Shown here one piece after another: positions 1 to 8,516 of a DNA stretch of 31,346 bases (its first letter is position 1; every line of letters starts with the position of its first letter). A program made the position numbers and the translations under genes. Where the stretch lies: assembly GCA_002437415.1 (NCBI GenBank), contig DJPL01000013.1:1-31346 (forward strand). The letters are read 5' to 3'. The notes below the pieces were generated by a model. It made no database searches. It was not told the origin of the DNA and saw only the letters and a program-made list of their open reading frames with translations. The stretch comes from Ruminococcaceae bacterium UBA6413 (lineage in GTDB: Bacteria; Bacillota; Clostridia; Oscillospirales; Ruminococcaceae).

Positions 1-10
1 AAAAGCAATG

Positions 11-108
11 CTCCCGCTCCTCTCGTCGCTCAAGAGGAATTACTGATTCGGGAGAAAATCTAAGGGGAGAGGGGAAAGCGCCTTTGGAGCGCCTTCCTCT
101 CTTCCCTT
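11..108. repeat. Structured left-edge region with two nested/adjacent palindromes
   Basis: No coding sequence is apparent. Positions 11-54 can fold with CTCCCG (11-16) pairing CGGGAG (49-54) around CCTCT/AGAGG (19-23/33-37). Positions 62-81 and 89-108 form an approximately 20-bp stem with two G-U wobbles and one mismatch, closed by a seven-base loop. There is no T-tract after the second stem, so it is not a classic terminator. It may be the end of a dispersed palindromic repeat or of a structured RNA that starts outside the window; the class is unknown. Confidence 0.45.
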
Positions 109-266
109 GGGTTGTCTCCCTCGTTCATAGCAGCAACGTTATTAGACAGAATAGCGAACCCGAGAAGCGCTGTCATGCAAACAGCACTATCGGTAGCCAA
201 CTATCACAGTAAATACCAAACGATATAACAAGAAGTATATCATATAACAAACTTTTATCTCTGCCC

Positions 267-298
267 TTACGGCGGGTGTTTATTTTACCCCGTCGTAA
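267..298. other. Inverted repeat in the pheST upstream region
   Basis: TTACGGCGGGT (267-277) faces ACCCCGTCGTAA (287-298) across a nine-base AT-rich loop, giving a roughly 11-bp stem with one wobble and one bulged base. It lies upstream of the pheS promoter. It lacks a clear T-run, so it could be a weak terminator of an upstream transcript or an operator-like palindrome. Apart from this and the left-edge palindromes, 109-350 shows nothing recognisable. Confidence 0.4.
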
Positions 299-351
299 TC
301 CCTCCGCAAGTGAAAATAATACGAAAATTCCCGAAATCTGCTTTATGACCC

Positions 352-380
352 TTGCAAAAGTATTCGATTTCTGCTATAAT
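352..380 (+). promoter_or_regulatory. Sigma-A-type promoter for pheST
   Basis: A -35 box TTGCAA (352-357) and a perfect -10 box TATAAT (375-380) are separated by exactly 17 bases. Transcription would start near 387, leaving a leader of about 185 nt before the pheS start at 573. Confidence 0.8.
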
Positions 381-386
381 GTCTAT

Positions 387-572
387 CGTGTAGGTATAGG
401 CTTTGATTTAAATTTCCATAAAAAGTAATATCTATATAACCATAAATTATTTTTACCGACGCTGAAAATGCGTGAAAGGTCGTGTTATCAGTGGAACTAT
501 TCGGTTCCATCGTCTTTGCCTGAGGGCGGACTTTAAGTTAAGGATATTAAAAATAAGGAAAGAATAAAAGGT
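387..572 (+). promoter_or_regulatory. pheST leader RNA, candidate attenuator of unassigned class
   Basis: The predicted 5' leader is long for a housekeeping gene. It contains a perfect hairpin GTGGAAC / GTTCCAT (490-496 with 503-509) and then a GCC-TGAG-GGC hairpin around 518-527. Phenylalanyl-tRNA synthetase genes in Firmicutes are commonly controlled by T-box leaders, and GUGGAAC matches the variable-base form of the T-box bulge motif. However, the full T-box consensus and the Stem I landmarks are not convincingly present and the leader is short. I call it a candidate regulatory leader only. Confidence 0.35.
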
Positions 573-1595
573 ATGAAAGAACAGTTACAGAATATAAGAG
601 AGCAGGCGCTGAAAACCATCGGCGACTGCGTTGATGTTAAACAGCTCGATGACCTGAGAGTAAAATATCTCGGTAAGAAGGGCGAGCTTACGGCGATACT
701 CAAGAGCATGGGTAAGCTGTCGGCAGAAGAAAGACCCGTTATGGGACAGCTTGCAAACGATGTAAGACAGTCGCTCGAAAGCTTTATCGCCGAAAAGCAG
801 TCACAGCTTAAATCAGCCCTTATGGAGCAGAAGCTGAAAAAGGAAACGCTTGACGTTACAATGCCCGGCAAACAGCAGGCAATGGGTGTACGCCACCCTC
901 TTAATATAGTTCTTGACGAGCTTAAGGAAATATTCAGAGGAATGGGCTATACGGTCGTTGACGGTCCTGAGGTCGAGCAGACAAAGTACGTTTTCGATAT
1001 GCTCCTTACAGAAGAGGGACACCCCGCAAGAGATGAGCAGGATACATTCTATATTACCGATGATATACTCCTGCGTACACAGACCTCTTCGGTTCAGATA
1101 AGAACAATGCTCAAGAACAAGCCCCCTATAGCTATCATAAGTCCCGGACGCGTTTATCGTCCCGATGCTGTTGACGGCACACACTCACCTATATTCCACC
1201 AGTGCGAGGGTCTTGTTATCGATAAGAATATAACCTTCGGCGACCTTAAGGGTACGCTTGAAACGTTTGCAAAGTGTCTTTACGGCGATGATGTCAAACT
1301 GCGTTTCCGTCCTCACCACTTCCCGTACACCGAGCCGTCAGCCGAGGTTGACTTACAGTGCTTCAAGTGCGGCGGTAAAGGCTGCCCGCTTTGTAAGGGC
1401 GAGGGCTGGATCGAGATGCTCGGTTCAGGTATAGTTCACCCGCAGGTACTTATCAACTGCGGCATAGATCCCGAAGAATACAGCGGTTTTGCTTTCGGTA
1501 TAGGACTTGAGCGTATCGCTATGATGAGATATAACATAGACGATATGCGTCTGCTGTACGAGAACGATCAGCGTTTCCTCGCTCAGTTCAGATAA
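573..1595 (+). CDS. pheS: Phenylalanine--tRNA ligase alpha subunit
   Basis: Catalytic alpha subunit of the (alpha-beta)2 class IIc synthetase that charges tRNA-Phe in the cytoplasm. The 340-residue length is normal for bacterial PheS. Residues about 1-85 form the N-terminal tRNA-binding coiled coil. The catalytic core follows, with RHPLN near 107, the motif 2 region around RTQTSSVQIR, FHQCEGLV, and motif 3 as GFAFGIGLERIAMM near the C-terminus. A CxxC-GGKGC-xxC cluster (around residues 265-275) is the metal-binding-like insert found in many Firmicutes PheS proteins. The ATG at 573 follows an AAAAGG ribosome site. pheT begins 47 bp downstream, so the two are co-transcribed from the promoter at 352-380. 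Confidence 0.98.
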   Translation: MKEQLQNIREQALKTIGDCVDVKQLDDLRVKYLGKKGELTAILKSMGKLSAEERPVMGQLANDVRQSLESFIAEKQSQLKSALMEQKLKKETLDVTMPGKQQAMGVRHPLNIVLDELKEIFRGMGYTVVDGPEVEQTKYVFDMLLTEEGHPARDEQDTFYITDDILLRTQTSSVQIRTMLKNKPPIAIISPGRVYRPDAVDGTHSPIFHQCEGLVIDKNITFGDLKGTLETFAKCLYGDDVKLRFRPHHFPYTEPSAEVDLQCFKCGGKGCPLCKGEGWIEMLGSGIVHPQVLINCGIDPEEYSGFAFGIGLERIAMMRYNIDDMRLLYENDQRFLAQFR

Positions 1596-1642
1596 TTGAC
1601 ATTATATAAATACCGATTGAGATCGTAAAAGGAGATATTAAC

Positions 1643-4030
1643 GTGGATTTATCAATGAGATGGCTTAACGACTATGTTAAAGCCGATATGCCTATAAAAG
1701 AATTCGTAGCGGATATGACTATGAGCGGTTCTAAGGTTGAAACCTATCATAAGATGTCCGACCCTATAAATAATGTAGTAGTTGCAAAGGTGCTCAAGCT
1801 TGAGCGTCACCCCGACAGCGAAAAGCTCTGGATATGCCAGCTTGACGCGGGCAGAGATGAGCCTGTGCAGATAGTTACTGCGGCTCAGAACCTGTTTGAG
1901 GGCGCAATTGTTCCCGCTTGTATGCACAACAGCACAATTGCCGACGGCACAAAGATAACAAAGGGTAAGCTGAGAGGCGTTGCAAGCAACGGTATGATGT
2001 GCTCATACGCAGAGCTCGGACTTACAAAGGACGACTTTGACTACCCTGTTGCAGATAACGGAATACTCATACTGAACAACGACCCCGATGTTGACAGCTT
2101 CAGGATGGGTATGGATATCTGCGAGGCTTTACAGATAGATGATACTATCGTAGAGTTTGAGATCACAAACAACCGTCCCGACTGTCTTTCCGTACTCGGA
2201 CTTGCTCAGGAGGCAAGCGCAACATTTGATATCCCGATGAATTACACCGAGCCGACATTCAAGGGCATTGACGGTGATATCACAAAGGAGCTCAACGTAA
2301 GCGTTGAGAATACAAAGCTCTGCTCACGTTATATGGCAGGTCTTGTAAAGAATGTAAAGATAGGACCTTCGCCCAAATGGATGGCAAGAAGACTCAGAGC
2401 CAGCGGCGTAAGACCTATCAATAACTTGGTTGATATAACAAACTTCGTAATGCTTGAATACGGTCACCCGATGCACGCATTCGACTTAAGATACGTTGAG
2501 GATAACAAGATAGTTATCAGAAACGCAAAAGAGGGCGAAACATTAAAGCTCCTTGATGAAATGGCTGAGCCTGTAAAGCTTACTCCCGAGATGCTGATAA
2601 TCGCCGACGGCAAGAAGCCTATGGCAATAGCAGGCGTTATGGGCGGCGAGCACAGCGGTATCATGGACGATACAACTACAGTCGTATTTGAGGCGGCTTG
2701 CTTTGACGGCGTTTCTGTAAGACGTACCGCAAGAAAGGTCGGCGAGCGTACAGAGGCAAGCTCACGTTTTGAAAAGGGTCTTAATCCCGTAAATGCCGAA
2801 AAGGCACTTAAGAGAGCATTACAGCTTATCGAAATGCTCGGTTGCGGCGAGGTAGTCAATACTATCATTGACGAAAACCACAGCGAGTATGTTCCCGAAA
2901 GATTAAAGCACGACTACAAGTGGGTAAATGAGCACTTAGGCTCTGATATAAGCGAAAACGAGCAGATAGAAATTTTAAAGAAGCTCGGCTTCGGCTATGA
3001 GAACGGCGAGATAATCGTTCCGCCCACCCGTATAGATATGCACCGCTCATGCGACGTTGCAGAGGAGATCGCGCGTATATACGGCTACAACAGAATTCCC
3101 TCGACTATACCCAAGTTATCATCACAGGGTAAGAGAACGCCCGAGCAGATATTTGAGGACAAGGTGATTTCACTTGCGCTAGCACTCGGCTTCTACGAGG
3201 TAATGACATACAGCTTTATTTCACCTAAGGACTACGAAATGCTCCGTATGGATGAAAAGTCAAGAAAGAGCGTTGTTTTAAGACGTCCGCTCGGTGAAGA
3301 TACAAGCGTAATGCGTACAACGGCGCTTACTTCAATGATGGAGGTTGTAAGAAGAAACTGGAGCAACAGAAACCTTGCAGGCAGATTTTTCGAGATCGCA
3401 AGAGAATATTTCCCGACAGGTGAAAATCAGCTCCCCGTTGAACGTGATGTTCTGTGCTATGCACTTTACGGCAACGGCGAGGACTTCTTCACTGCCAAGG
3501 GCGTTGCTGAGGAAGTAACGGCAAAGCTCGGCGTGAAGAATGTTGTATATACAGCCGAGAAGAACAATCCGACATTCCATCCCGGCAGATGTGCCAAGAT
3601 GACGGTAAACGGCGAGCTTATAGGCTATGTAGGTCAGCTCCACCCCGAGGCCGCCGCAAACTTCGGCGTAAATACAGAGGTTTACTGTGCTACGCTCAGT
3701 ATGGAGGTTATGTTCAACAACGCCGTCAGCGATGTGAAGTACACTGCTCTGCCCAAGTTCCCCTCAACATACAGGGATCTGAGCCTTGTGTGCAAGGAGG
3801 ATATGCCGAGCGGAGATATAGTTGCGGTTATCGAAAAAACCGCAAAGCATCTTGAAGCTGTACGCCTGTTTGATATGTACAAGGGCGAACAGGTGCCCGC
3901 AGGTATGAAGAGCCTTTCTTACAAGCTCATTCTCAGAAAGAAAGACGCTACTCTGACGGATGATGAGGCAGACGCAGTTGTTGCGAAGGTGCTCAAGGCA
4001 CTTGAGGCTATCGGCGTTACATTGAGATAA
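1643..4030 (+). CDS. pheT: Phenylalanine--tRNA ligase beta subunit
   Basis: Beta subunit of phenylalanyl-tRNA synthetase; it binds tRNA and edits mischarged Tyr-tRNA-Phe. At 795 residues it is of usual length. Visible modules in order: an N-terminal segment, an EMAP-II-like OB-fold tRNA-binding domain (about 40-150, NVVVAKVLKLERHPDSEKL), the B3/B4 editing domain (about 210-390), the B5 domain (about 405-475), the catalytic-like core, and a C-terminal ferredoxin-like anticodon-binding domain (about 700-795, starting PKFPSTYRDLSLV). I chose the GTG at 1643 because AAAGGAG lies eight bases upstream; the in-frame ATG four codons later would sit too far from that site. Confidence 0.98.
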   Translation: MDLSMRWLNDYVKADMPIKEFVADMTMSGSKVETYHKMSDPINNVVVAKVLKLERHPDSEKLWICQLDAGRDEPVQIVTAAQNLFEGAIVPACMHNSTIADGTKITKGKLRGVASNGMMCSYAELGLTKDDFDYPVADNGILILNNDPDVDSFRMGMDICEALQIDDTIVEFEITNNRPDCLSVLGLAQEASATFDIPMNYTEPTFKGIDGDITKELNVSVENTKLCSRYMAGLVKNVKIGPSPKWMARRLRASGVRPINNLVDITNFVMLEYGHPMHAFDLRYVEDNKIVIRNAKEGETLKLLDEMAEPVKLTPEMLIIADGKKPMAIAGVMGGEHSGIMDDTTTVVFEAACFDGVSVRRTARKVGERTEASSRFEKGLNPVNAEKALKRALQLIEMLGCGEVVNTIIDENHSEYVPERLKHDYKWVNEHLGSDISENEQIEILKKLGFGYENGEIIVPPTRIDMHRSCDVAEEIARIYGYNRIPSTIPKLSSQGKRTPEQIFEDKVISLALALGFYEVMTYSFISPKDYEMLRMDEKSRKSVVLRRPLGEDTSVMRTTALTSMMEVVRRNWSNRNLAGRFFEIAREYFPTGENQLPVERDVLCYALYGNGEDFFTAKGVAEEVTAKLGVKNVVYTAEKNNPTFHPGRCAKMTVNGELIGYVGQLHPEAAANFGVNTEVYCATLSMEVMFNNAVSDVKYTALPKFPSTYRDLSLVCKEDMPSGDIVAVIEKTAKHLEAVRLFDMYKGEQVPAGMKSLSYKLILRKKDATLTDDEADAVVAKVLKALEAIGVTLR

Positions 4031-4089
4031 CGGCGAGGATCACAGAATAATCGGGGCACAGCCCCTTATAAACAGTAAGGAGAAAAGCA

Positions 4090-5304
4090 ATGAAACATTT
4101 TAAAAAGCTGGTAGCGGCAATATGCGCCGTGGCAATTACATTAAGCGTTGCAGGCTGTGCAGATGTATCTACTATAGGCTCGATCGACGATCAGACAATA
4201 AGTGCCGGTATCTATCTGCTGTATGAGCAGTCTGCCATAAGCGAGGCTCAGCAGGAGGTTGACGATCAGCTGACGGCTATGGGCACAAGCGCCTCAAGCA
4301 TAGAGAACTTCAGCTATTACAACTACAACGTGCAGGACAAGACTTATTCGCAGTATATTCAGGATCGCACATTAGAGCAGGTAAAGCAGTATGTCGCTAT
4401 ACAGAAGAAGTTTGACGAGCTCGGACTTACTCTCACAGATGAGGAAAAGAGCGAGGTAACGACTTCCGCAAAGAAAATGTGGGATACCGAGATAACATAT
4501 TACGGATACAGCACCGGTACGACCTATGGCGAGAATTATGAGAGTGCGGGTATCAGCAGAAAGTCATATGAGGCTGTTCAGCTTGTAAACAAGATGAGCA
4601 ACAAGGTATTTGACGCTTATTATGAGGAAAACGGCATATCCGCTACTGATGAAAAGGATATAGCTACTTACTTCTATGACAACTACGGCAGATTTCAGAT
4701 AATCCAGGTTTCTCTCACAGAGGGCAACGGCGATACAATAACGACCGATGAAGGCAAGAAGGCTAAGAAGGAACAGGCTCAGGGCTATGTAGACAGAATT
4801 CTTGCAGGCGAGGATTATGAAACCGTTTATCACGAGTATGAGGATCAGGTAGAAAGAGAAAAGGCAGAGGCAGAGGCTGAAAGCAACTCAGGTGCATCTT
4901 CGACAGTTTCTTCCGAAGCTTCATCTACAGCTTCTTCAACAAGCGAAGCAGTGTCTGATGATACAACAAGCAGTGATACTTCCGATACCACAGAGGAAGA
5001 GCACGATCACGAATTCCTGCTCAGCAAGACAGATACTTCTCCCAGCGAGGAGTTTATAAAGTGGGCGTTTGAGCTTGAAACAGGCAAGGGCGGCGTATAT
5101 GAGGACGACAGCGTTTACTATGCAGTCGTACGTTGCGATATCAAGGAGCGCGAGGACTGGCTGCTCGAAAACCACAGCGATATACTTCACCTTATGAAGG
5201 ATGATGATTATGATGCTATGCTGAACGAAACAGCTAAGGACTATGCGCTTGACCTCAACAATGACGCACTGAACAAGTACAAGCCCGAAAACTTAAAGAA
5301 GTAA
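4090..5304 (+). CDS. PrsA/SurA-like foldase lipoprotein (degenerate parvulin type)
   Basis: A secreted lipoprotein of 404 residues. The signal peptide ends in a lipobox LSVAGC with Cys23 as the predicted lipidated residue, so the protein should sit on the outer face of the membrane. The N-terminal helical part (about 35-190) and the following YFYDNYGRFQIIQVSL segment resemble the chaperone module of SurA/PrsA foldases. The C-terminal part (residues about 310-365, with GKGGVYEDDSVYYAVVR) resembles the end of a parvulin-like PPIase domain. A Ser/Thr/Asp/Glu-rich low-complexity insert (about 255-310) interrupts the putative PPIase region, so catalytic activity is doubtful. A strong terminator follows at 5329. 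The foldase assignment is inference from overall pattern. Confidence 0.7.
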   Translation: MKHFKKLVAAICAVAITLSVAGCADVSTIGSIDDQTISAGIYLLYEQSAISEAQQEVDDQLTAMGTSASSIENFSYYNYNVQDKTYSQYIQDRTLEQVKQYVAIQKKFDELGLTLTDEEKSEVTTSAKKMWDTEITYYGYSTGTTYGENYESAGISRKSYEAVQLVNKMSNKVFDAYYEENGISATDEKDIATYFYDNYGRFQIIQVSLTEGNGDTITTDEGKKAKKEQAQGYVDRILAGEDYETVYHEYEDQVEREKAEAEAESNSGASSTVSSEASSTASSTSEAVSDDTTSSDTSDTTEEEHDHEFLLSKTDTSPSEEFIKWAFELETGKGGVYEDDSVYYAVVRCDIKEREDWLLENHSDILHLMKDDDYDAMLNETAKDYALDLNNDALNKYKPENLKK

Positions 5305-5328
5305 GAAAACAACGTAAATAAAGAATTT

Positions 5329-5360
5329 GCGGTCAGAGCAAAACTCTGACCGCTATTTTT
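5329..5360 (+). terminator. Intrinsic terminator after the foldase lipoprotein gene
   Basis: GCGGTCAGAG (5329-5338) pairs perfectly with CTCTGACCGC (5344-5353) across a CAAAA loop and is followed by TATTTTT. It lies 24 bases after the lipoprotein stop codon. It also argues against the upstream in-frame start at 5327 for the next gene. Confidence 0.92.
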
Positions 5361-5380
5361 CGGAAAGGAAAAGCACGCGT

Positions 5381-7306
5381 ATGATAGTATTGTCCGGTAA
5401 CGATATCTCGGTGTCATTCGGCGGGGAAACGCTTTTTCATAATGTGAATTTTCGCCTTGAAGAAAACGGCAGAGCGGGTCTTGTCGGGGTCAACGGTTGC
5501 GGAAAGACTACGCTTATGCACGTCATAAACGGCAAGCTCGAGCCCGAAAGCGGAAGCATAAACAAGGCGGCGGGCATAAAGCTCGGCTGTATGGAGCAGT
5601 ATGTTATCCGTGACGACAGCGTCACGCTGTATAGCGAAGTGCTAGAGATATTCCGCCCGCTGATTGATATGGAAGAAGAGCTTGCAGATATAGCGGTTGC
5701 AATTGATACGGGTGACCACAGTGAACAGACGCTGTCAAGGCAGATGCACCTGCAGGAGCAGTTTGAGCGTGACGGCGGACTTACCTATAAGTCGCGGGCA
5801 TCGTCTGCGCTTATCGGTCTGGGCTTTTCCGAGGAGGATTTCGGCAAGCCGATAAGCGTTATGAGCGGCGGTCAGAAAAGCAAGGCACAGCTTGCAAAGC
5901 TGTTGTTGTCGGGAAGTAATATACTCCTGCTCGACGAGCCTACAAACCATCTTGATATTACCGCCTGCGAATGGCTTGAGAAGTTTCTGACAGAGTACAA
6001 GGGTGCATATATTGTAATATCGCACGACCGTTATTTTCTTGATAAGGTCACGAATACTACCTTTGAGATGGAGAACAAAACGCTTCATGAATATAAGGGC
6101 AACTACACGCGCTATCTTGATTTAAAGTCGGAGGCGCGGGAGGCTCAGCAGAGGGTATACGACAGGACATTAAAAGAGATAAGCCGTATTGAGGGCATTG
6201 TCGAACAGCAGAAGCGCTGGGGACAGGAGCACAACTTCATTACTGCGGCATCAAAGCAGAAGCAGGCAGACAGGCTGAAAGAAACGCTTGAAAAGCCCGA
6301 GGATCTGCCCGAGGCTATAAAGTTCTCGTTCAAGGCAAAAGAAGGCGGCGCAAACGATGTGCTGATAGCGAAAAATCTGTCAAAGTCGTTTGACGGGGTG
6401 ACGGTTTTCAGCAATGCGGAGCTTGACATAAAGAGGAACACGACCACCTTTATACTCGGTGAGAACGGTTGCGGAAAAACAACGCTGTTAAAAATTCTTA
6501 TGGGGCAGTATCAGCCGGATAGCGGAGAGTATAAATTCGGCAATAATATACAATGCGGCTATTACGATCAGGCTCAGACCGACCTTGACCCGTCCAAGAC
6601 GGTTATTGACGAGGTGTGGGACAGGTATCCGAGAATGACGCAGACAGAGGTGCGCTCGGCACTGGCACAGTTTTTGTTCAAGGGTGAGGACGTTTTCAAG
6701 AATGTAGGAACGCTGAGCGGCGGTGAAAAGGCAAGAGTATCACTGCTTAAACTGATGTTAAGCAAGGCGAATATGCTCCTGCTTGACGAGCCGACAAACC
6801 ACCTTGATATTCATTCGAGAGAGGCGCTTGAAAATGCGCTTGCAAGCTATGGCGGCACTCTGCTTGTCGTATCCCACGACCGTTATCTTATAAACAAGCT
6901 TGCCGACAGGATAGTGTGGCTTGACAAAACGGGAACAGTCAATATAGACGGTAACTATGACAAATACATTGAGCTGAAAGAAGCAAAGGAACAGGCACAG
7001 CAGATAGCTCAGACAGCGCAGGCAAAGGCGATTACCGAGGTAAAGAAAAACGACTACAAGGAGCGCAAGGAGCGTGAAAGCACATTCAGAAAGCTGAGCG
7101 GTGCGCTCAAACGCTGTGAAGCGGCAATAGAAGAGGTCGAAGTAAAAACGGCAGAGCTTGCAGAGCAGATGTCAAAGCCCGAGATAGCAACAGACTATGA
7201 AAAGACAAGCAAGCTTGCCGAGGAGATAGCTGTTTTGAAGGAAAAAGAAGAGAAGCTTACGGCTCAGTGGGTGGAGCTCAGCGAGCAGATAGAAACGTTT
7301 TCATAA
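5381..7306 (+). CDS. ABC-F family ATPase (YdiF/Uup-like)
   Basis: Soluble tandem ABC ATPase of the ABC-F family, whose members act on the ribosome (translation factor or antibiotic-resistance type) rather than in transport. The first domain has Walker A GVNGCGKTT (residues 36-44), signature MSGGQKSK near 160 and Walker B LLLDEPTNHLD near 183. A linker with a coiled P-site tRNA interaction region follows (about 235-310). The second domain has GENGCGKTT near 361, LSGGEKAR near 445 and another LLLDEPTNHLD. A highly charged C-terminal coiled coil covers about 540-641. No transmembrane segment is seen. The ATG at 5381 is preferred because it has AAAGG 12 bases upstream; extending to 5327 would read through the terminator stem. 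The subfamily is uncertain and resistance activity cannot be inferred. Confidence 0.9.
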   Translation: MIVLSGNDISVSFGGETLFHNVNFRLEENGRAGLVGVNGCGKTTLMHVINGKLEPESGSINKAAGIKLGCMEQYVIRDDSVTLYSEVLEIFRPLIDMEEELADIAVAIDTGDHSEQTLSRQMHLQEQFERDGGLTYKSRASSALIGLGFSEEDFGKPISVMSGGQKSKAQLAKLLLSGSNILLLDEPTNHLDITACEWLEKFLTEYKGAYIVISHDRYFLDKVTNTTFEMENKTLHEYKGNYTRYLDLKSEAREAQQRVYDRTLKEISRIEGIVEQQKRWGQEHNFITAASKQKQADRLKETLEKPEDLPEAIKFSFKAKEGGANDVLIAKNLSKSFDGVTVFSNAELDIKRNTTTFILGENGCGKTTLLKILMGQYQPDSGEYKFGNNIQCGYYDQAQTDLDPSKTVIDEVWDRYPRMTQTEVRSALAQFLFKGEDVFKNVGTLSGGEKARVSLLKLMLSKANMLLLDEPTNHLDIHSREALENALASYGGTLLVVSHDRYLINKLADRIVWLDKTGTVNIDGNYDKYIELKEAKEQAQQIAQTAQAKAITEVKKNDYKERKERESTFRKLSGALKRCEAAIEEVEVKTAELAEQMSKPEIATDYEKTSKLAEEIAVLKEKEEKLTAQWVELSEQIETFS

Positions 7307-7627
7307 GTTACATCTGAAATTTAAGTAATAAGTGTTTTGGTTAGTTAAAAAAATCGACGAAATTCTTTGTGCATAATACACAAAGTTTCGTTAAGAAGAT
7401 TAACGAATTAGCTAAATTAAGTTATAAGCTTTTATGATGTGGAAAACGTTTACACAAAAAATAGCAAAGTTATGGAACAAAAAATCAAGATATTGTGGCA
7501 ATTAAAAATATGTTCGTCAGAATTGCCAAAATTTCAGCTGAAAGTTTGTAACTATTCGCTAAATGAAAATTTGATTTGTACAGAAAATCAAAATCAGTTG
7601 TACAATGTGAAAGTTCTTTTATCATCC
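7307..7627. other. AT-rich intergenic spacer
   Basis: About 320 bp without a credible gene. ACGAAATTCTTTGTG (7357-7371) and CACAAAGTTTCGT (7379-7391) form a long stem with a two-base bulge and a seven-base loop; it follows the ABC-F gene and may act as a weak terminator, although no T-run follows. The rest is AT-rich with no clear motif until the promoter at 7628. Confidence 0.5.
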
Positions 7628-7656
7628 TTGACAGTGCGGTGATAATTTGCTATAAT
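7628..7656 (+). promoter_or_regulatory. Perfect-consensus sigma-A promoter of the transporter block
   Basis: TTGACA (7628-7633) and TATAAT (7651-7656) are both perfect consensus hexamers, with the ideal 17-base spacer. The start site would be near 7663, giving a leader of about 158 nt before the first ATPase gene. A promoter this strong suggests that control must come from a repressor or from the leader. Confidence 0.88.
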
Positions 7657-7772
7657 TACTATGTTATAGACTCTTGTGCCGTTTTGTACATTATTTCTAA
7701 ATACGCCGTGTTTAACGGCAAAATCGTATGCGGTAATTGTGCATTTGGTACAAAAAGAAGATGAAACAAGTT

Positions 7773-7803
7773 ACGCGCTGTACGATGTCAGCCGTGCTTT
7801 TTT
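7773..7803 (+). terminator. Attenuator-like hairpin with T6 in the leader
   Basis: ACG-C-GCTG (7773-7780) can pair with CAGC-CGT (7789-7795) with one bulged base, followed by GC and six T residues (7798-7803). This sits just before the GAGGA ribosome site of the 7821 gene. The stem is short (7 bp), so termination would be partial or conditional. It is best read as a possible attenuator in the 158-nt leader. Confidence 0.35.
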
Positions 7804-7820
7804 GAGGATCTGAACTATCT

Positions 7821-8516
7821 ATGGAAACGATTTTAAGGGCGGAGAATATATCCAGGAGCTTTAAGATCAACGATAACACTACCGTTGACGCGCTCAAGGA
7901 TATAAATCTCGAAGTCGAAAAAAATAAGCTCGTGGTTCTTCGCGGCAGATCCGGTTCGGGAAAGACTACGCTTATAAATATACTCGGTGCGCTTGACAGA
8001 CCGACAGGCGGCGACGTTTACTTTGACGGCAACAAGATAACGGGGCTTACCGATAAGGAAATGGATAAGCTGAGAAGAAACGATATGTCGTTTGTCTTCC
8101 AGTCGGTGGCGCTGATACCCACTATGACGGCATACGAAAACGTTGAGTTTGCGATGCGGCTTGTGGGTATGCCTTATGCCGAGCGTGTAAAGCGCGCAAA
8201 GGAATGTCTTGTAAGAGTAGGTCTTGAAAAGAGAATGCACCACAGACCCGGAGAGCTTTCCGGCGGTGAACAGCAGAGAGTGGCTATCGCAAGAGCGATA
8301 GCGCATAAGCCGAAACTGATATTTGCCGATGAGCCTACTGCGGCGCTTGATATGCCGACAGGTCTTGCAGTAATGAATCTTTTTAAAGAGCTTGTACATA
8401 CAGACGGTCTTACGATCGTAATGACAACGCATGATACGGCAATGATGGAACAGTGCGATGTTGTTTACACGCTTGACGACGGACGCATTACAGATGTCAG
8501 AAAGCAGGTGGAGTGA
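7821..8516 (+). CDS. ABC transporter ATP-binding protein, MacB/LolD type
   Basis: A 231-residue ABC ATPase of the MacB/LolD/FtsE-like class, expected at the inner face of the membrane. Motifs: Walker A GRSGSGKTT (42-50), Q-loop Gln94 in FVFQSVAL, signature LSGGEQQ (146-152), Walker B LIFADEP (166-172) and H-loop His204 in TTHD. It ends soon after the H-loop region and lacks the C-terminal TOBE/OB domain of MalK/MsmX sugar-uptake ATPases. The next gene overlaps its stop codon (TGATG), indicating translational coupling to a second, related ATPase, so a heterodimer is likely. No FtsX/MacB-type permease is nearby; the permeases downstream are of the MalF/MalG type. The GAGGA ribosome site lies 12 bases from the ATG. 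Confidence 0.93.
   Translation: METILRAENISRSFKINDNTTVDALKDINLEVEKNKLVVLRGRSGSGKTTLINILGALDRPTGGDVYFDGNKITGLTDKEMDKLRRNDMSFVFQSVALIPTMTAYENVEFAMRLVGMPYAERVKRAKECLVRVGLEKRMHHRPGELSGGEQQRVAIARAIAHKPKLIFADEPTAALDMPTGLAVMNLFKELVHTDGLTIVMTTHDTAMMEQCDVVYTLDDGRITDVRKQVE

Noticed and set aside
468..536. A 22-codon reading frame in the pheST leader with Trp and Tyr codons, considered as a leader peptide
   Set aside because: It has no ribosome site and no Phe codons, so it does not fit a phenylalanine attenuator; it also spans the hairpin.
5327..5380. An upstream extension of the ABC-F protein by 18 residues
   Set aside because: It would begin on the terminator stem and has no ribosome site; the ATG at 5381 has one and matches the family's N-terminus.
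7439..7642. A 67-codon plus-strand frame in the spacer before the transporter block
   Set aside because: It starts at GTG without a ribosome site, has no family resemblance, and runs into the perfect promoter at 7628-7656.
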